DNA of 44,121 nt, from contig NZ_JBDIAQ010000015.1 of the NCBI RefSeq assembly GCF_039812505.1, positions 1-44,121 on the forward strand, written 5' to 3'. The notes below the pieces were generated by a model. The model saw nothing but the letters and a program-made list of their open reading frames with translations. It searched no databases and was not told where the DNA came from. The translations under genes were made by a program, and so were the position numbers. The first letter of the stretch is position 1; every line of letters starts with the position of its first letter. Positions 28,085-34,871 of the stretch are shown one piece after another. Source of the stretch: Intrasporangium_A sp039812505 (lineage in GTDB: Bacteria > Actinomycetota > Actinomycetes > Actinomycetales > Dermatophilaceae).

Positions 28085-29086
28085 TCAGAGCTCGAAGCCC
28101 GCCGGGAAGGGGTCGCTGGGGTCGAGCAGGTACTGGGCGGTGCCGGTGATCCAGGCCCGGCCGGTGATGCTGGGCAGGATGCCGGGCCGGTCACCAACCG
28201 TCGTCTCGCCGAGGATCCGCGCGCCGAACCGGCTGCCGATGAAGGACTCGTTGACGATCTCCTGGCCCACGGCCAGGTTGCCCCGGGCGTACTGCTGCGC
28301 CAGCCGCGCGCTCGTGCCGGTGCCGCAGGGAGACCGGTCGAACCAGCCCGGGTGGATCGCCATGGCATGCCGCCCGTGCAACGGCGTCGAGTCGGGCGCC
28401 TCGAGATAGACGTGGTGGCACACGTCGATGTCGGGCCGCTCCGGGTGGACGACGGGGTGCTGCTCGTTGATCGCGTCCATGATCGCCAGCCCGGCCTCGA
28501 GCAGCCGGGCCTTGGCGCTGCGCTCGAACGGCAGCCCGAGGTCGGCCAGCCTGACGAAGGCGTAGAAGTTGCCGCCGTAGGCGATGTCGTACCGGACCGC
28601 CCCGAAGCCCGGGACGTCCACGACCTGGTCGAGGGCGTGACAGTAGGACGGCACGTTGGCCAGGGTCACGGAGGTGGCCGCACCCTCGGACACCGCGACC
28701 CGGGCGACCACGAGCCCGGCCGGGGTGTCCAGCCGGATGACCGTCTCCGGCTCGGTCACCTCCACCATGCCGGTCTCGACGAGCACCGTCGCCACGCCGA
28801 TGGTCCCGTGCCCGCACATCGGCAGGCACCCGGACACCTCGATGAACAGGACCCCGTGGTCGGCGTCCGGCCGCGTCGGGGGCTGCAGGACAGCCCCGGA
28901 CATCGAGGAGTGGCCGCGCGGCTCGCACATCAGCAGGGTGCGCAGGTCGTCGCGCTCGGCCATGAACCGGAGCCGGCGCTCGGCCATGGTGCTCCCGGGC
29001 AGGACGCCGATCCCGCCGGTGACGACGCGGGTCGGCATCCCCTCGGTGTGGGAGTCGACGGCGTGGAACAGCTTGCGGCTGCGCAT
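28085..29086 (-). CDS. 4-hydroxyproline 2-epimerase-like protein, proline racemase family (copy B)
   Basis: The predicted reaction converts trans-4-hydroxy-L-proline to cis-4-hydroxy-D-proline, the first step of bacterial hydroxyproline breakdown. The 333-residue protein has catalytic-type Cys91 in CLPMCGHGTIGV and Cys254 in DRSPCGTGTSAR. The family motif HTEGMPTRVVTGG lies near residue 13, and CEPRGHSSMSGAV near 54. It lies 18 bases downstream of the DapA-family gene in the same operon, and both face the three-part dehydrogenase and aldehyde dehydrogenase that would complete the pathway. Proline racemase activity is possible, but the neighbours favour hydroxyproline. It differs widely from copy A, so the two are old paralogues rather than a recent duplication. 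Confidence 0.9.
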   Translation of the reverse strand: MRSRKLFHAVDSHTEGMPTRVVTGGIGVLPGSTMAERRLRFMAERDDLRTLLMCEPRGHSSMSGAVLQPPTRPDADHGVLFIEVSGCLPMCGHGTIGVATVLVETGMVEVTEPETVIRLDTPAGLVVARVAVSEGAATSVTLANVPSYCHALDQVVDVPGFGAVRYDIAYGGNFYAFVRLADLGLPFERSAKARLLEAGLAIMDAINEQHPVVHPERPDIDVCHHVYLEAPDSTPLHGRHAMAIHPGWFDRSPCGTGTSARLAQQYARGNLAVGQEIVNESFIGSRFGARILGETTVGDRPGILPSITGRAWITGTAQYLLDPSDPFPAGFEL

Positions 29087-29104
29087 CGTGGGCCGGCCCG
29101 CCGG

Positions 29105-30004
29105 TCAGTCGAGACCGGCGTCGATGACCGCCTGCGTCGCCTCGCGGACGACCTTCTCCTGCTCGGCCGTGAGCGGCAGCCGCGGTGGGCGACAGGCCCC
29201 GCCGATGCGGCCGATCATGTCCTGCCCGAGCTTGATCGCCTGGATGAACTCGGTCCTGGAGTCCCACCGCAGCACCGGGTGCAGCCGGCGGTAGAGCGGC
29301 AGCGCCGTCTCCACGTCGCGGGCCACCGACGCGCGGAACAGCTCGATGCACGCCTTCGGGAAGACCTGGGGGTAGCCGGCGACCCAGCCCTTCGCGCCCG
29401 CGATGCCGACCTCCAGGACGGTGTCGTCGGTGCCGATCATCAGGTCGATGCCCGGGGCCAGCTCGCTGAGCTCGTAGCACCGGCGGACGTCACCGGAGAA
29501 CTCCTTGACCCCGACGATCAGGCCCTCCTCGTAGAGCTTGGCGAGCAGCGGCGGCGTCAGGTCGACCTTGGTGTCGATCGGGTTGTTGTACGCGGTGACC
29601 GGCAGCCCGGCGCTCGCGACCAGCTCGAAGTGCGCCAGCACGGAGCGCTCGTCGGCGCGGTACGCGTTCGGGGGCAGGCCCATGACGGCCTTGGCCCCGA
29701 GGTCCTTGGCGGCCTGCGCGTGCCGCTTGGACTCGCGGCCGCTGTACGCTCCGACGCCCGGCATGACGACGAAGTCCTCGCCGCCGGCCTCGACCGCCGC
29801 TCGGACGACGCTGTCGCGCTCCTCCCAGGACAGCGACTGGTACTCGCCCAGCGAGCCGTTCGGCGCGACGCCGTCGAGGCCCTGCTCCTTGAGCCAGGCC
29901 ACGTTGTCCTTGTACGCGCCGAGGTCGATCTCGCCGTCGGCGTCGAACTGCAGGCTCGTGGCGACGAGGATGCCGTGCCAGGGCTTCTTGGCGGTGTCGG
30001 TCAT
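29105..30004 (-). CDS. DapA-family lyase, probable 1-pyrroline-4-hydroxy-2-carboxylate deaminase
   Basis: The predicted role is converting the cyclic imine made by D-hydroxyproline dehydrogenase to 2-oxoglutarate semialdehyde and ammonia. The 299-residue TIM barrel has the class I aldolase residues Tyr139 (VTAYNNP) and Schiff-base Lys167 (IVGVKEFSGD). The first loop is NGSLGEYQSLS, where dihydrodipicolinate synthases have a GTTGE-type loop. The ATG at 30004 has AGGAG five bases upstream. It is the first gene of a two-gene operon with epimerase B, and its upstream region holds a perfect 17-base palindrome (30119-30135). Other DapA-family activities cannot be excluded from sequence alone; the cluster supports this one. 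Confidence 0.87.
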   Translation of the reverse strand: MTDTAKKPWHGILVATSLQFDADGEIDLGAYKDNVAWLKEQGLDGVAPNGSLGEYQSLSWEERDSVVRAAVEAGGEDFVVMPGVGAYSGRESKRHAQAAKDLGAKAVMGLPPNAYRADERSVLAHFELVASAGLPVTAYNNPIDTKVDLTPPLLAKLYEEGLIVGVKEFSGDVRRCYELSELAPGIDLMIGTDDTVLEVGIAGAKGWVAGYPQVFPKACIELFRASVARDVETALPLYRRLHPVLRWDSRTEFIQAIKLGQDMIGRIGGACRPPRLPLTAEQEKVVREATQAVIDAGLD

Positions 30005-30117
30005 GGGTCACTCCTGGGGATGAGGGTGGGATCGGGGTGGGGGTGGGGTATGCCGCTGGGCCCGGTCGCGCGCAGCCCTCCGGTCGGTGCGTGGACCCTC
30101 TGGCGCAGATCGAGCCA

Positions 30118-30135
30118 GTGCAATGTTACATTGCA
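30118..30135. promoter_or_regulatory. GntR-type operator site 2, upstream of the DapA-family gene
   Basis: TGCAATGT-T-ACATTGCA (30119-30135) is a perfect palindrome with eight-base arms, very AT-rich for this genome. With the preceding base it reads GTGCAATGTTACAT (30118-30131), matching the shared 14-base consensus. It lies between the multicopper oxidase stop and the DapA-family start. Confidence 0.7.
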
Positions 30136-30183
30136 TTGGTCCGGACGTCACGCCGGGATCCGCGACCGCTGCCGGCCCGGGAC

Positions 30184-31842
30184 TCAGGCCCGGTAGTCCA
30201 GGCGGGTCATCATGCCGGCGTCCATGTGGTAGCCGTTGTGGCAGTGCAGCATCCAGTACCCGGGGTTGTCGGCCTGCACCTCGACGGCCACCGAGCGCAT
30301 CGGCAGCACCACCACGGTGTCCTTGCGCGGGCCCGGCCGGCCGTCGGCACGGGCGACCTGGAAGGTGTGGCCGTGCAGGTGCATCGGGTGCCACATCATG
30401 GTGTGGTTGGTGAAGCCCAGCCGGGCCCGCTGCCCCTGGCTGATGCCGAGGGGCTGCATCCGGTCGAAGGCCCGCCCGTTGATGGTCCACCGGTAGCTGG
30501 TCATGTCCCCGCCGAGCACGGCGGGCAGCGTGCGGTCGACGTCCCGCCTCGGCAGGGCCACCGCCTCGTCGGCGGTGAACACCTCGACCGTGCCGACCCG
30601 CCCGTCGAGCTCCGCGGGGCGCAGCGACTCCGCGGGGACCTGCCCCGCGCCGGTGCGCAGCAGGGCGCGAGCGGCAGTCCCGGCCTTGCCCTCGGGCGCT
30701 GCGACCAGGGGGAACACGCCGTCGCCGGCGGTCACGGTCACGTCGTAGCGTTCGCCCATCCCCAGCAACAGGGCGTCGACCTGCCGCGGCTGCACGGGGT
30801 ACCCGTCGGTGTGCGTCACGGTCATCGAGTGGCCGGCCAGCGCGACCCGGAAGGCGGTGTCGGCACCGGCGTTGACGACCCGGATCCGGATCCGCTGACC
30901 GGGCCGGGCCCGGAACGTGGTGGGCGCCGCCGGGATCCGGCCGTTGACCAGGTAGTACGGGTAGCTCACGTCGCCGGCGTCGCCGCCGAGCAGGTCACTG
31001 CCGGCTCCCGCGGCGCCCATGCCGGGCATGCCGGCCATCCCGTCCGGGCCGGTCCCGCCCGGGCCGGGCGAGCCGTGGCCCGTCGACCCCATGCCGCGGT
31101 GCTCCGTGCCACCCATCCCCATGCCACCCATCCCCATGCCACCCATCCCGGACATGCCGCCGCCCTGCCGGAGGGTGTCGAACACCTGCGCGGGGCTTGG
31201 CCCCACCCCGTCGGTCCAGTCGTCGAGGACCACGACCCACTCCTCGTCGTGGTCGCCCGGCTCGCTCGGGTCGTCGACGATGACCGGCAGGTAGAGCCCG
31301 TGGTCGGTCATCCCGATGCCGACGTGGGGGTGGGCCCAGTAGGTGCCCGGGTCGGGCACGGAGAACCGGTAGGTGAACGCGGCACCGGCCGCGATGTTCG
31401 CGGTGGCCGGCGGCGCACCGTCCATGTCGTTGCGCAGGGCGATGCCGTGCCAGTGCACCGAGGTGGCCTGGCCGAGCCCGTTGCGGACGGTCACGGCCAG
31501 CTGGTCCCCGACCGAGGCGCGGATCGTCGGGCCGGGGACGGCGTCGCCGTACGCCAGGGTGGCAACCACCGGACCGCCCAGGTCGATCCGCGTGCGCTGG
31601 GCCGCCAGGGTGTAGCGGCGCGTGCGGCCGGTGTGCGGTCGGGCCGCCTCCCGCTGCTCGATCGCCGTCGTCAGGTCGCTGGGAAGCATGGTCGACGTCC
31701 CTCCGGAGGCTGCCTCGGGGCTCGTGGTGCAGCCGCTCAGCACCATCCCGGCCACGGCGACACCGGCGGCCGACAGGACCGTGCGCCGGGCCAGGTCCGG
31801 CTGCTGCGGCCCGCCGGGCCCCGGGCACCCGCCACGAACCAT
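30184..31842 (-). CDS. Multicopper oxidase, Tat-exported lipoprotein with Met-rich segment
   Basis: The 552-residue protein has a twin-arginine signal (LARRTVLSAAG, Arg19-Arg20) and lipobox LSGC (Cys38). Three cupredoxin domains carry all copper motifs: HWHG (His130, His132), HPH (His171, His173), HPMHLHGH (485-492) and HCHNGYHMDAGM (Cys534 and His539 at the type 1 site, Met544 axial). A Met/Gly/His-rich insert at about 230-276 recalls the Cu(I)-binding segment of CueO-type oxidases, so cuprous oxidation outside the membrane is the leading guess. The ATG overlaps the stop of the FAD subunit gene (TGATG), tying it to the D-hydroxyproline dehydrogenase operon. This neighbour is unexpected and its role in the pathway is unclear. 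Confidence 0.92.
   Translation of the reverse strand: MVRGGCPGPGGPQQPDLARRTVLSAAGVAVAGMVLSGCTTSPEAASGGTSTMLPSDLTTAIEQREAARPHTGRTRRYTLAAQRTRIDLGGPVVATLAYGDAVPGPTIRASVGDQLAVTVRNGLGQATSVHWHGIALRNDMDGAPPATANIAAGAAFTYRFSVPDPGTYWAHPHVGIGMTDHGLYLPVIVDDPSEPGDHDEEWVVVLDDWTDGVGPSPAQVFDTLRQGGGMSGMGGMGMGGMGMGGTEHRGMGSTGHGSPGPGGTGPDGMAGMPGMGAAGAGSDLLGGDAGDVSYPYYLVNGRIPAAPTTFRARPGQRIRIRVVNAGADTAFRVALAGHSMTVTHTDGYPVQPRQVDALLLGMGERYDVTVTAGDGVFPLVAAPEGKAGTAARALLRTGAGQVPAESLRPAELDGRVGTVEVFTADEAVALPRRDVDRTLPAVLGGDMTSYRWTINGRAFDRMQPLGISQGQRARLGFTNHTMMWHPMHLHGHTFQVARADGRPGPRKDTVVVLPMRSVAVEVQADNPGYWMLHCHNGYHMDAGMMTRLDYRA
31108..31149. repeat. 15-base tandem repeat in the Met-rich segment
   Basis: The unit GCCACCCATCCCCAT occurs at 31108-31122 and 31123-31137 with a partial third copy to 31149. 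It encodes the repeated Met-Gly-Met-Gly-Gly of the multicopper oxidase, so repeat slippage would change the number of Met ligands. Confidence 0.75.
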
Positions 31843-33308
31843 CACGTCCCGAGCGTCCCACACTTCCCGGAGGTCGACCCCGCCCCGGCCGACCCGGCGA
31901 GGGTCCCCAGGGGGACGGGCGCCGCGACCAGGCGCTCGACCGGCGGGCCGGGGCACCCCGACGAGAGCAGCGCTGCCGGGTAGCCGCAGACCCGGCCCTG
32001 GCACCACCCCATGCCGGCGCGGGTCAGCTGCTTGACCTGGCGCGCGTCGTGGGCACCCCGGTCGTCGATGGCCGCCCGGACCGCGCCGTAGGGCACCTCC
32101 TCGCACCGGCACACCACCGTGTCGGCCGTGAGCCGGTCGGCCCAGCCGGCCGGGACCGGGTAGGCGCGCCGGACGGCCGCCGCGAAGGCCCGCTGGCGGG
32201 CGACGAGCCGCCGGGCGAGCCCGACGGCCCGGTCGGGCACCTCGCCGTCCGTGAGGTCCGCGACGACCGCGGCACCGGCGAGCCGGCCCTCGGCGACCGC
32301 GAGGGCCGCCCCGCCGACCCCGCACACCTCGCCGGCGGCGTAGACGCCGGGCCGGCTGGTGCGCTGTCCGGGGTCGACCGCGACCACGGCCGTCCCGGCC
32401 CCGTCGTCGGCCAGCTCGACCCCGAGAGTCACCGCGAGGTCGAGCTGGGGGGTGAAGCCCCAGCCCACCCCGACGGCGTCGACGGCCACCCGCTGCTCGC
32501 TGCCCGGCACGGGGTGGCCGGACCGGTCCACGTGCGCCACGGTGACCGCCTCGACGCGGTCCGCACCGTGCGCCGCGACGACCATCCGGCGGGTCCGGAC
32601 CGGCACGCGATGGCGCAGCAGCGTCGCCGCGTAGCCGGCGCCCTCGCCGAGCTTGCCGGGGTTGCGGGCCACCGCCCGCGCCTCGCGCAGCCAGCGGCCC
32701 GGGCGGTTCGCCTCGTAGACCCCGACGACGGTGCTGCCGTGCCGGGCCAGCCCGGCGGCGACGGGCAGCAGGAACGGTCCGCTGCCGCCGACCGCCACGC
32801 GCCGGCCCGCCGTCACCCCACCCGACTTGAGCAGGGCCTGCAGCCCCCCGGCGGTCAGCACCCCGGGCAGGTCCCACCCCGGGAAGGGCAGCGCGCGGTC
32901 GTAGGCTCCCGTCGCGACCAGCACGGCGCGCGCCGCCGTCGTGGACCCGGTCACCTGCCCGGGGCCACGGCTGCGGTCGACGGTGTGGGCGGCATACCCC
33001 CCGCCCCCGGGCACCACGGCCCACACGTGCCGTTGCGCCCGGAGCTGCAGGCGCCCCTGCGCCCGGCCCTGCTCGACCCGGCGCAACAGCCCGGCGAGGG
33101 TCGCGCGGTCGTGGTGCAGGTCGGCCAGCTCGGCGGGCTCGAGCGCGTCCGGGCCGCCCGCCGGCCCCGGCTGCCGCCAGTACTGTCCACCGGGCCCGTG
33201 CCCGGCGTCGAGGATCGTGACGGACAGCGGGGAGTGCTCGAGCACCGTGACGGCGCAGGCGAGCCCGGCCGGGCCGGCGCCGACGACGAGCAGGTCAGTC
33301 GGGCTCAT
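31842..33308 (-). CDS. FAD/NAD(P)-binding oxidoreductase, HcnB-like alpha subunit of D-hydroxyproline dehydrogenase
   Basis: The 488-residue protein is related to HcnB and to alpha subunits of opine and D-hydroxyproline dehydrogenases. The FAD-binding Rossmann motif is VVGAGPAGL (residues 8-16), and a second nucleotide-binding region starts near 175 (RRVAVGGSGPFLL). The C-terminal BFD-like domain has Cys400, Cys402, Cys436 and Cys441 in CRCEE and CQGRVC, fit for a 2Fe-2S cluster. It overlaps the small 2Fe-2S subunit gene by 14 bases upstream, and its stop overlaps the multicopper oxidase ATG by one base. With the two genes upstream it forms a heterotrimeric dehydrogenase oxidising cis-4-hydroxy-D-proline. 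One octamer lies in it (32990-32997). Confidence 0.9.
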   Translation of the reverse strand: MSPTDLLVVGAGPAGLACAVTVLEHSPLSVTILDAGHGPGGQYWRQPGPAGGPDALEPAELADLHHDRATLAGLLRRVEQGRAQGRLQLRAQRHVWAVVPGGGGYAAHTVDRSRGPGQVTGSTTAARAVLVATGAYDRALPFPGWDLPGVLTAGGLQALLKSGGVTAGRRVAVGGSGPFLLPVAAGLARHGSTVVGVYEANRPGRWLREARAVARNPGKLGEGAGYAATLLRHRVPVRTRRMVVAAHGADRVEAVTVAHVDRSGHPVPGSEQRVAVDAVGVGWGFTPQLDLAVTLGVELADDGAGTAVVAVDPGQRTSRPGVYAAGEVCGVGGAALAVAEGRLAGAAVVADLTDGEVPDRAVGLARRLVARQRAFAAAVRRAYPVPAGWADRLTADTVVCRCEEVPYGAVRAAIDDRGAHDARQVKQLTRAGMGWCQGRVCGYPAALLSSGCPGPPVERLVAAPVPLGTLAGSAGAGSTSGKCGTLGT

Positions 33309-33558
33309 GGCCGGTCCCGTCCTGGGTCGTCACGGTCATGCCGGGCTCGGCGAGCACGAGGCAGGCCCGCTGGTTCGGCTCTCCCCCGACGGTGACGAGA
33401 CAGTCGTAGCAGACCCCGATCCCGCAGAACATCCCGCGTCGCGCGCCGCGCACCCGGGTGGTGCGCCAGGCCGGGCGCCCGGCCGCGACCAGCGCGGCGC
33501 CGACGGTCTGTCCGGGCCGGAACACGACGCCGACCCCGTCGAACTCGAACGTGCTCAT
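33295..33558 (-). CDS. 2Fe-2S ferredoxin-like subunit, HcnA-like gamma subunit
   Basis: The 87-residue protein resembles HcnA and the small subunits of heteromeric D-hydroxyproline and opine dehydrogenases. Four cysteines, Cys45, Cys50, Cys53 and Cys66, follow the plant-type 2Fe-2S pattern C-x4-C-x2-C-x(n)-C (CGIGVCYDC and RAC). The ATG at 33558 has a strong GAGGAGGG ribosome site, which excludes the longer upstream frame. It overlaps the alpha subunit gene by 14 bases and lies 13 bases after the beta subunit gene. It probably passes electrons between the flavin sites of its partners. Confidence 0.9.
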   Translation of the reverse strand: MSTFEFDGVGVVFRPGQTVGAALVAAGRPAWRTTRVRGARRGMFCGIGVCYDCLVTVGGEPNQRACLVLAEPGMTVTTQDGTGHEPD

Positions 33559-33571
33559 GGCTCGGCCCTCC

Positions 33572-34762
33572 TCATGGCTGTTCCTCGCCCCCGGCGGTGA
33601 CGAAACGGTCCGGCAGCAGCGCGGCCCACTCCCCGGCCGTCTCGGGCGCCAGCGCGCCGGTGACGTAGTCGGCGACGAGTCGGGCGGTGCCGGCCGCCAG
33701 CCCGATCCCGGCACCCTCGTGGCCGCAGGCGTGGATGACGCCGGGCACCCGCGGGTCGGGCCCGACGACCGGCAGGTGGTCCGGGCAGTAGGGTCGGAAG
33801 CCGCGGTACACGCGCAGCAGGTGCACGCGCGCGAGGAACGGGAAGAGCGCGACGGCCTGCCTGGCCAGCGTCTCGACGACGGGTGCGGACAGGGCCGCGT
33901 CGTAGCCGACGCGTTCCCGGCTCGCCCCGATCAGGATCGTCCCCCCGCGGGTGCCCTCGACCACGCAGGACGTCTCGAGCCCGGCTTCGGAGGACTCGAC
34001 GTTCGCCACGTAGTCGGCGGAGTAGACCTTGTGCCGCACCAGGGGCGGCAGCGGCTCGGTGACCAGGACGAACCCGCGCCGCGGCAGGACGGGCACCGGC
34101 GCCCCGAGCCGCGCGCTCACGGTGCCGCCCCACGTGCCGGTCGCGTTGACCACGACGTCCGCCTCGACGACGTCACCGCTCGCCGTGCGTATGCCGCTCA
34201 CCGACCCGTCGTGGTCCGTGACCGCGGCTGCCACGTCCGTGTCACCACGGAAGCCGGCTCCCCGGTCCAGCGCGGCGGCGAGCAGCTCCGCGGCGGCCAG
34301 CACCGGCTGGACCTGCATGTCCTCGGGGTAGTGGACGGCACCGGCGAGCCCGGTGGCCAGGTGCGGCTCGAGGGTCCGGGGGTCGGTGACGTCGAGGGCG
34401 GTCACCCCGGCCGCCCGCTGCGCGTCGGCGAAGCCCTGCAGCGCGGCGAGACCGGAGGGGGACGCGGCGACGACCAGGCCGCCCTTCTCCTCGAGCTCGA
34501 TGCGCGCCCGGCCGAGGAGGTCGCCGACCTCGAGCCAGGCCCGCCGGGAGAGCCGGGCCAGGGCGAGCTCCGCGCCGGGCCCCTTGTCGGACACGAGGAT
34601 GTTGCCCTCGCCGCGGCTCGTGGTGCCGGAGCCGACGGAGTTGCGGTCGACGACGACGACCTCGATCCCGCGGCGCGTCAGGGCCTCCGCGCAGGCCGAC
34701 CCGACGATCCCGGCACCGATGACGACCGCCGTGGTCACGGTGTCCACCGGCGGCTTCGGCAT
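33572..34762 (-). CDS. FAD-dependent oxidoreductase, HcnC-like beta subunit of D-hydroxyproline dehydrogenase
   Basis: The 396-residue protein is a DAO-family flavoenzyme. It has the FAD motif AVVIGAGIVGSACAEAL (GxGxxG near residues 16-21), the following acidic VVVVDRN, a substrate domain, and the C-terminal VIHACGHEGAGIGLAAGTARLVADY typical of the sarcosine oxidase/glycine oxidase-like group. It is the probable catalytic subunit oxidising the D-imino acid. The ATG at 34762 lacks a ribosome site but lies six bases after CACTAT, so the mRNA may start at the ATG. An operator-like palindrome lies 10 bases upstream. It is the first gene of the four-gene leftward operon, divergent from the aldehyde dehydrogenase. 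An octamer creates a rare ATA codon here (34189-34196). Confidence 0.92.
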   Translation of the reverse strand: MPKPPVDTVTTAVVIGAGIVGSACAEALTRRGIEVVVVDRNSVGSGTTSRGEGNILVSDKGPGAELALARLSRRAWLEVGDLLGRARIELEEKGGLVVAASPSGLAALQGFADAQRAAGVTALDVTDPRTLEPHLATGLAGAVHYPEDMQVQPVLAAAELLAAALDRGAGFRGDTDVAAAVTDHDGSVSGIRTASGDVVEADVVVNATGTWGGTVSARLGAPVPVLPRRGFVLVTEPLPPLVRHKVYSADYVANVESSEAGLETSCVVEGTRGGTILIGASRERVGYDAALSAPVVETLARQAVALFPFLARVHLLRVYRGFRPYCPDHLPVVGPDPRVPGVIHACGHEGAGIGLAAGTARLVADYVTGALAPETAGEWAALLPDRFVTAGGEEQP

Positions 34763-34768
34763 CGTCGC

Positions 34769-34774
34769 ATAGTG
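34769..34774 (-). promoter_or_regulatory. Possible -10 element of a leaderless dehydrogenase transcript
   Basis: CACTAT on the minus strand lies six bases before the ATG at 34762 and touches the operator palindrome at 34773-34788. A bound regulator would block polymerase here. Confidence 0.35.
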
Positions 34775-34788
34775 TGTAATGTTACACA
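34773..34788. promoter_or_regulatory. GntR-type operator site 1, in the divergent dehydrogenase/aldehyde dehydrogenase promoter
   Basis: TGTGTAA-TG-TTACACA is a perfect 16-base inverted repeat, strikingly AT-rich for its surroundings. Positions 34774-34787 (GTGTAATGTTACAC) fit the 14-base consensus of the other two sites. One bound dimer could control both divergent transcripts. Confidence 0.7.
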
Positions 34789-34871
34789 TTACTGGATGTC
34801 GCGAGATGCCTCCTGCCGAGGCGCTCGGGACCCTGCTCGCCGCCACCTGCAACCGGACCGCAAGGAGAGCC

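Noticed and set aside
31019..31149. CRISPR or regulatory repeat array
   Set aside because: The repeats are in-frame Met/Gly codons within the multicopper oxidase, with no spacers.
30184..33024. Apparent 946-residue fusion ending in the multicopper oxidase
   Set aside because: The first part is a wrong-frame reading of the HcnB-like gene. The oxidase begins with its own ATG and Tat signal at 31842.
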